From: an uncultured Lachnospiraceae bacterium
Lineage (GTDB): Bacteria; Bacillota; Clostridia; Lachnospirales; Lachnospiraceae
Length of the DNA stretch: 14,936 bases
NCBI GenBank assembly: GCA_902496125.1
Contig: CABUZU010000044.1
Coordinates: 1 to 14,936 of the forward strand
Reading direction: 5' to 3'
In this document: piece after piece, positions 14,157 to 14,936 of the stretch
How positions within the stretch are numbered: the stretch's first letter is position 1
Layout of the letters: each line of letters opens with the position of its first letter
Notes under the pieces: generated by a model
Databases searched by the model: none
Told to the model about the DNA's origin: nothing
What the model saw: the letters and a program-made list of their open reading frames with translations, nothing else
Made by a program: the position numbers and the translations under genes

Positions 14157-14786
14157 ATGTCAGAAAAAATGATTGATAACAACAAAGTAACTGTAATTGG
14201 AGAGGTAGCATCTGAATTTACATATAGTCATGAGGTATATGGAGAAGGATTTTATGTAACAGAATTAAAGGTAAATCGTCTAAGTGCACAGGCAGATTTA
14301 ATTCCACTGTTAGTATCGGAAAGATTAATGGATGTTACTCGTGATTATAAGGGGATGACGATTGAAGCTAGTGGACAATTTCGTTCCTATAATAGGCATG
14401 AAGGGATGAAAAATCGTTTAGTTCTTTCGGTATTTGTTCGAGAAGTTAATTTCTTAGAGAGTTTTACGGATTATACAAAGACCAATCAAATTTTCTTAGA
14501 TGGCTATATATGTAAAGAACCTATTTATCGAAAAACACCACTAGGTAGGGAAATTGCGGATTTATTAGTAGCAGTTAATCGTCCTTATGGCAAGTCAGAT
14601 TATATACCTTGTATTGCATGGGGAAGAAATGCAAGATTTGCTTCAAGCTTTGAAGTTGGTAATCGTATTCAATTATGGGGTAGAGTTCAATCAAGGGAAT
14701 ACACAAAGAAAATTGATGATGAATTAAGCGAAAAGAGAGTAGCTTATGAGGTTTCTATTAGTAAATTAGATCGAATAGAAGAATAA
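14157..14786 (+). CDS. Tandem OB-fold single-stranded DNA-binding protein
   Basis: This 209-residue protein appears to hold two OB folds. The second (about 109-206) is clearly SSB-like: NQIFLDGYICKEPIYRKTPLGREIADLLVAVNR (110-142), a PCIAWGRNAR stretch (151-160), then GNRIQLWGRVQSREY (168-182) and YEVSISKLD. The first (about 9-100) has the same order of strands in a more divergent form, beginning NKVTVIGEV and including IEASGQFRSYN. The protein lacks the acidic DDDIPF-type C-terminal tip that SSBs use to recruit partners, and it ends DRIEE. It is probably an accessory ssDNA-binding or PriB-like protein and not the main SSB. AAGGGGG (14141-14147) is 9 bases before the ATG. It diverges from the yfhO-like gene. 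Confidence 0.82.
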   Translation: MSEKMIDNNKVTVIGEVASEFTYSHEVYGEGFYVTELKVNRLSAQADLIPLLVSERLMDVTRDYKGMTIEASGQFRSYNRHEGMKNRLVLSVFVREVNFLESFTDYTKTNQIFLDGYICKEPIYRKTPLGREIADLLVAVNRPYGKSDYIPCIAWGRNARFASSFEVGNRIQLWGRVQSREYTKKIDDELSEKRVAYEVSISKLDRIEE

Positions 14787-14820
14787 AGTAAAAGGGAGCA
14801 TTTCGCTCCCTTTTACTTTA
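14784..14820. terminator. Shared convergent terminator whose base pairs are two stop codons
   Basis: The 16-base arm at 14784-14799 pairs perfectly with 14805-14820 around the loop ATTTC. The first three bases are the TAA stop of the plus-strand gene, and the last three are the complement of the TAA stop of the minus-strand gene. The internal A and T runs give U-rich 3' arms both ways. Confidence 0.9.
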
Positions 14821-14936
14821 TTCCGTTACACTTTCCGTTGTCTCATTTGTCATTCCATCATTCATTCCATCAGAGTTTGCTGTGGAAGGACTAGTTTGAG
14901 ACGATGGGTTTGTTGTATTATCAGTATTGCTACATC
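14818..14936 (-). CDS. C-terminal tail of a Ser/Thr/Asn-rich protein, possible lipoprotein (5' end outside window)
   Basis: Read on the minus strand, 38 sense codons end in TAA (complement of 14818-14820). The peptide is of low complexity and starts at the window edge with CSNTDNTTNPSS, followed by more Ser, Thr and Pro, then SDGMNDGMTNETTESVTE. It is hydrophilic, with no helix-forming core. If the cysteine at the edge is preceded by a lipobox, this would be a small lipoprotein with a mature part of only about 38 residues. Otherwise it is the disordered tail of a larger secreted protein. The family cannot be named. It converges on the tandem-OB gene and shares its terminator. Confidence 0.6.
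   Translation of the reverse strand, partial: CSNTDNTTNPSSQTSPSTANSDGMNDGMTNETTESVTE

Noticed and set aside
1..14936. Mobile element, prophage, CRISPR array or attachment site
   Set aside because: No transposase or integrase, no regularly spaced repeats and no tRNA gene were seen; the genes are housekeeping and base composition is even.

Overview
This window looks like a chromosomal stretch from a low-GC Gram-positive anaerobe of the class Clostridia, most plausibly a Lachnospiraceae-type organism. The evidence is the AT-rich sequence and codon use, the order rpsR | gdpP-rplI-dnaB, a MecA adaptor, a 2[4Fe-4S] clostridial ferredoxin, a DUF1858 redox-disulfide protein, a YfhO-type membrane protein and a CwlD-like amidase. 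No mobile element, CRISPR array, tRNA or rRNA gene is visible. This is mostly a housekeeping region with compact promoters and shared terminators.

Layout. 1-84 is the 3' end of rpsR (ribosomal protein bS18), closed by a terminator. 224-4123 is a probable operon, gdpP-rplI-dnaB (c-di-AMP phosphodiesterase, ribosomal protein bL9, replicative helicase), with an 18-bp perfect palindrome between gdpP and rplI and a hairpin after dnaB. 4201-4806 encodes a MerR-type protein with a long helical tail, convergent with a small ferredoxin gene (minus strand). The ferredoxin diverges from a 70-residue DUF1858 CxxC protein, giving a back-to-back pair of redox genes. mecA (minus strand) diverges from a membrane-anchored GH18 glycosidase gene whose transcript has an unusual leader of about 180 nt. 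A CwlD-like amidase, a YfcE-type metallophosphoesterase and a BlaI/MecI-family repressor follow on the plus strand. On the minus strand a YfhO-family membrane protein overlaps argH by 4 bp (ATGA). It diverges from a protein with two OB folds related to SSB. The window ends inside a gene whose 3' end encodes a Ser/Thr/Asn-rich tail, possibly a lipoprotein.

How the parts work together. The first block joins second-messenger control with replication and translation. The centre holds cell-envelope functions: the GH18 enzyme, the CwlD-like amidase and the YfhO-family protein. No obvious new multi-gene system is present. The points most worth checking are: the GH18 leader, where an A-AAA-AAG heptamer could join an upstream reading frame to the GH18 frame; a sigma-E-like promoter lying in the terminator before the cwlD-like gene; the palindrome at the GH18 transcription start; the yfhO-like/argH coupling; a nearly identical 22-bp promoter upstream block shared by mecA and the yfhO-like gene; and a terminator hairpin whose base is formed by the stop codons of two convergent genes.
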